64,000 nucleotides of DNA from Burkholderiales bacterium (GTDB lineage Bacteria > Pseudomonadota > Gammaproteobacteria > Burkholderiales > SG8-41): contig DATAJS010000011.1 in assembly GCA_036262035.1 (NCBI GenBank), forward strand, positions 162,826-226,825. The letters run 5' to 3'. Positions 62,490 through 64,000 of the stretch are shown here, piece after piece; within the stretch, counting starts at the first letter, position 1, and every line of letters starts with the position of its first letter. The position numbers were made by a program, and so were the translations under genes. The notes beneath the pieces are model-generated. The model was not told the origin of the DNA. It was given only the letters and a program-made list of their open reading frames with translations, and ran no database searches.

Positions 62490-63539
62490 CTAAATCTCCA
62501 GCCGGTACACGCGCGCGGCGGTGTCGCGATACAGCGCCGCTTTCTCCGGAGCCGAATAATTCTGCGTGATGCGCTTCAGCGCGTTCCACAGCACGCCGTA
62601 GCCGCACGACTGCTTGTCGACGGGGAAGTTGCTTTCCATCATGCACCGCCGAGCACCGAAGGCGGCGATGCACTCTTCGACGTACGGCCGCCACACCTGA
62701 GCGAGCTCTTCGGAGGAGGGCGGCACATCGCGCAGATGGAAGTCCCAGTCGCAGTACAGCATGCCCAGGCCGCCGACCTTCATCACGAGATTGGGGAACT
62801 GCGCGAGATCGCGAACGTTCTTCCGCCAGACCTCGAAGGTCGCCTTGCGATCCTCGTGCGGCGGGAGCCCGAGGAGCCCGCCGCAGTGATTGAGGATCAT
62901 CGTCGTATCGGGTGCGCCGCGCACGAGCTGCGCCACGTCCGGAAGCTGGGGGTGGAATTGCCACGACTCGAAGGTCAGGCCCGCTTTCGCGAGCCGCGCA
63001 ACGCCTTTCTGGAATTTCGGGTCGCAGACCTGGTGCTGCGGTACCTGGTGGCGGCCGAACCTGGCGGCATTGCCGGTATCCCAGGTGACGCCGTGGCGTA
63101 TGCCGCGCAAGCGCCCGTTGCCCGCCGCGATCAATGCTTCGAGGACCGGTTGCACGTCATCGCCGAGCCTCATGTCGGCATGACCGACGATGCCGGCGCA
63201 GAGCTTCGCCTTGCCGTAGCCGCCGCTCGCGCTCATCGCGGCGATGCCGTTGACGAACTCGACTTCGCCGACGGGCTTCATCGCTTCGGGACCGCCCGCG
63301 CGATACTGCGAGCCGCACTCGATGAAGACGGTCGCGACGATGTTGTGGCCGGTGGCGACGTCGGCCGCGAGCTCGTGAACGAGGTAGCGGCCGCGGTGGG
63401 CATCGTCCCAGCAGTGATGGTGCGGGTCGACGATGGGGAGCTCGGGCTCGAGCGGCGCTTCTTCGCGCAAGCTCGCCCACTGGTGGACTTCTTCGCGGTG
63501 GCGGTACGCGTTGCCTGCGAATACGTACGGCTTGTTCAT
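62490..63539 (-). CDS. Amidohydrolase family protein (Amidohydro_2, PDC hydrolase-like)
   Basis: The 349-residue TIM-barrel protein starts with VDPHHHCWDD (first metal His pair), then ATVFIECGSQYR, GIRHGVTWD, FESWQFHPQLPDV, ILNHCGGLLG and MMESNFPVDKQ (metal Asp/substrate region). It is close to 2-pyrone-4,6-dicarboxylate lactonase-type hydrolases, which open ring lactones, but substrate is not fixed by motif alone. The stop overlaps the ribosome site of the binding-protein gene. Confidence 0.88.
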   Translation of the reverse strand: MNKPYVFAGNAYRHREEVHQWASLREEAPLEPELPIVDPHHHCWDDAHRGRYLVHELAADVATGHNIVATVFIECGSQYRAGGPEAMKPVGEVEFVNGIAAMSASGGYGKAKLCAGIVGHADMRLGDDVQPVLEALIAAGNGRLRGIRHGVTWDTGNAARFGRHQVPQHQVCDPKFQKGVARLAKAGLTFESWQFHPQLPDVAQLVRGAPDTTMILNHCGGLLGLPPHEDRKATFEVWRKNVRDLAQFPNLVMKVGGLGMLYCDWDFHLRDVPPSSEELAQVWRPYVEECIAAFGARRCMMESNFPVDKQSCGYGVLWNALKRITQNYSAPEKAALYRDTAARVYRLEI

Positions 63540-63602
63540 CTCCCCCTCCTTGCTTCGATAGTGCGGTCGAGATTACCGCAATATCGAGAGAGGGGCACCG
63601 CG

Positions 63603-63782
63603 TCAGCGCTGGGTCTGAACCACGCGCGCACCCGACGCGTCGCTGGAAGAGAGGGAGCCCATCGCGGCGATGCCCGCGAGCAGCAAGAGACACGCGGAGC
63701 AGATGGCGACGACCGTTTTGACCGAGATCTGCTCGGCGGCGTGGGCCTGCATGAGGCGCTGTCGTTCTACACGGTTGACCAT
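63603..63782 (-). CDS. Small membrane protein, 59 residues
   Basis: ATG 63782 has an AAGGACG site. The product has one hydrophobic helix (VVAICSACLLLLAGIAAMG) between a charged start (VNRVERQRLMQAHAAEQ) and a Ser-rich tail. The function is unknown. The in-frame start at 63902 would add 40 non-conserved-looking residues. Confidence 0.5.
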   Translation of the reverse strand: MVNRVERQRLMQAHAAEQISVKTVVAICSACLLLLAGIAAMGSLSSSDASGARVVQTQR

Positions 63783-63901
63783 GATGGGACGTCCTTCTGT
63801 CTGGAACACGTGAGCGAAGGGTAGGCGCGCATGGACGCCGGCGAAATTCGCCTCAGCGTCTAAGACGATGGTCGCGCACGCGCCGGAGGGAAAACCGCAC
63901 A

Positions 63902-63921
63902 CCCCCTACCAAAGTAGGGGG
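63902..63921 (-). terminator. Hairpin after the LuxR-type gene
   Basis: CCCCCTAC, loop CAAA, GTAGGGGG forms a perfect 8-bp stem next to the stop of the LuxR-type gene. No T-run follows. Confidence 0.55.
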
Positions 63922-64000
63922 CTAGTGAAATCCCAGACGGCGCGCCGCGATCGCGGCTTCTGCGCGGTTCGTGACTTTCAGCACGCGCAGCACCTCGGTC
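63922..64000 (-). CDS. LuxR/NarL-family regulator, C-terminal fragment (cut by window edge)
   Basis: The last 25 codons on the minus strand read TEVLRVLKVTNRAEAAIAARRLGFH. The stretch VTNRAEAAIAARRLG matches the end of LuxR-type helix-turn-helix domains (V.NR.EA...A..LG). The rest lies beyond 64000, so its type (receiver or other) cannot be told. Confidence 0.7.
   Translation of the reverse strand, partial: TEVLRVLKVTNRAEAAIAARRLGFH

Overview
The window is GC-rich (roughly two thirds G+C by eye), gene-dense and free of rRNA, tRNA, insertion sequences and CRISPR arrays. Six tripartite-tricarboxylate (TctC/Bug) solute-binding proteins without membrane partners, a full pqiABC operon, a PutA lacking the N-terminal DNA-binding domain, MlrC-type M81 and LeuCD-like enzymes, and many short dispersed palindromic repeats all suggest a betaproteobacterium close to Burkholderiales. 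That placement is an inference from gene content, not a measured phylogeny.

Layout. 0.1-7.5 kb: beta-barrel protein, lactonase-like propeller, large alpha/beta hydrolase, FKBP isomerase, ankyrin protein, and a pair of c-type cytochromes. 7.5-16.4 kb: MFS transporter, putA, two tiny secreted/membrane proteins, DMT transporter, FMN reductase, hybrid sensor kinase. 16.5-20.1 kb: pqiA-pqiA'-pqiB-pqiC, all overlapping. 20.2-28.8 kb: a catabolic island with a divergent isocitrate-lyase-superfamily gene, then FAD dehydrogenase, CapA-like protein, GntR regulator, aconitase-type large and small subunits, binding protein and MmgE/PrpD protein. 28.8-36.8 kb: methyltransferase, glycosyltransferase, binding protein plus M81 peptidase, MgtC, dienelactone hydrolase, DUF3592 protein. 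36.9-46.6 kb: an RND efflux operon (adaptor, pump, outer-membrane factor) below a two-component system (PAS hybrid kinase and OmpR-type regulator). 46.7-54.5 kb: diiron-type protein with a 47-residue membrane partner, then a probable selenoprotein operon. 54.5-64 kb: frameshifted old-yellow-enzyme gene, S9 peptidase, SDR, di-heme peroxidase, binding protein plus amidohydrolase, and the tail of a LuxR-type regulator cut by the window edge.

The two most notable items are these. (1) At 47943-48545 an in-frame TGA at codon 95 sits in a UGSC-family motif (read U-G-G-C). The frame continues for 105 more conserved-looking codons, and a perfect 7-bp hairpin starts 11 nt after the TGA, as expected of a bacterial SECIS. 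The gene is coupled to a conserved partner of unknown function, two binding proteins, and an Ldh-type and an SDR-type protein that each seem to lack their usual catalytic residue. (2) Dispersed repeats are woven into gene ends: they supply stop codons and C-terminal tails to several unrelated genes, one start codon, and one whole signal peptide.

The 20-29 kb island reads as a pathway: import, FAD-dependent desaturation, hydration or isomerisation by an aconitase-type heterodimer, then C-C cleavage by an isocitrate-lyase-superfamily enzyme, for a tricarballylate-like or alkyl-substituted di/tricarboxylate. The substrate is not determined by sequence alone.
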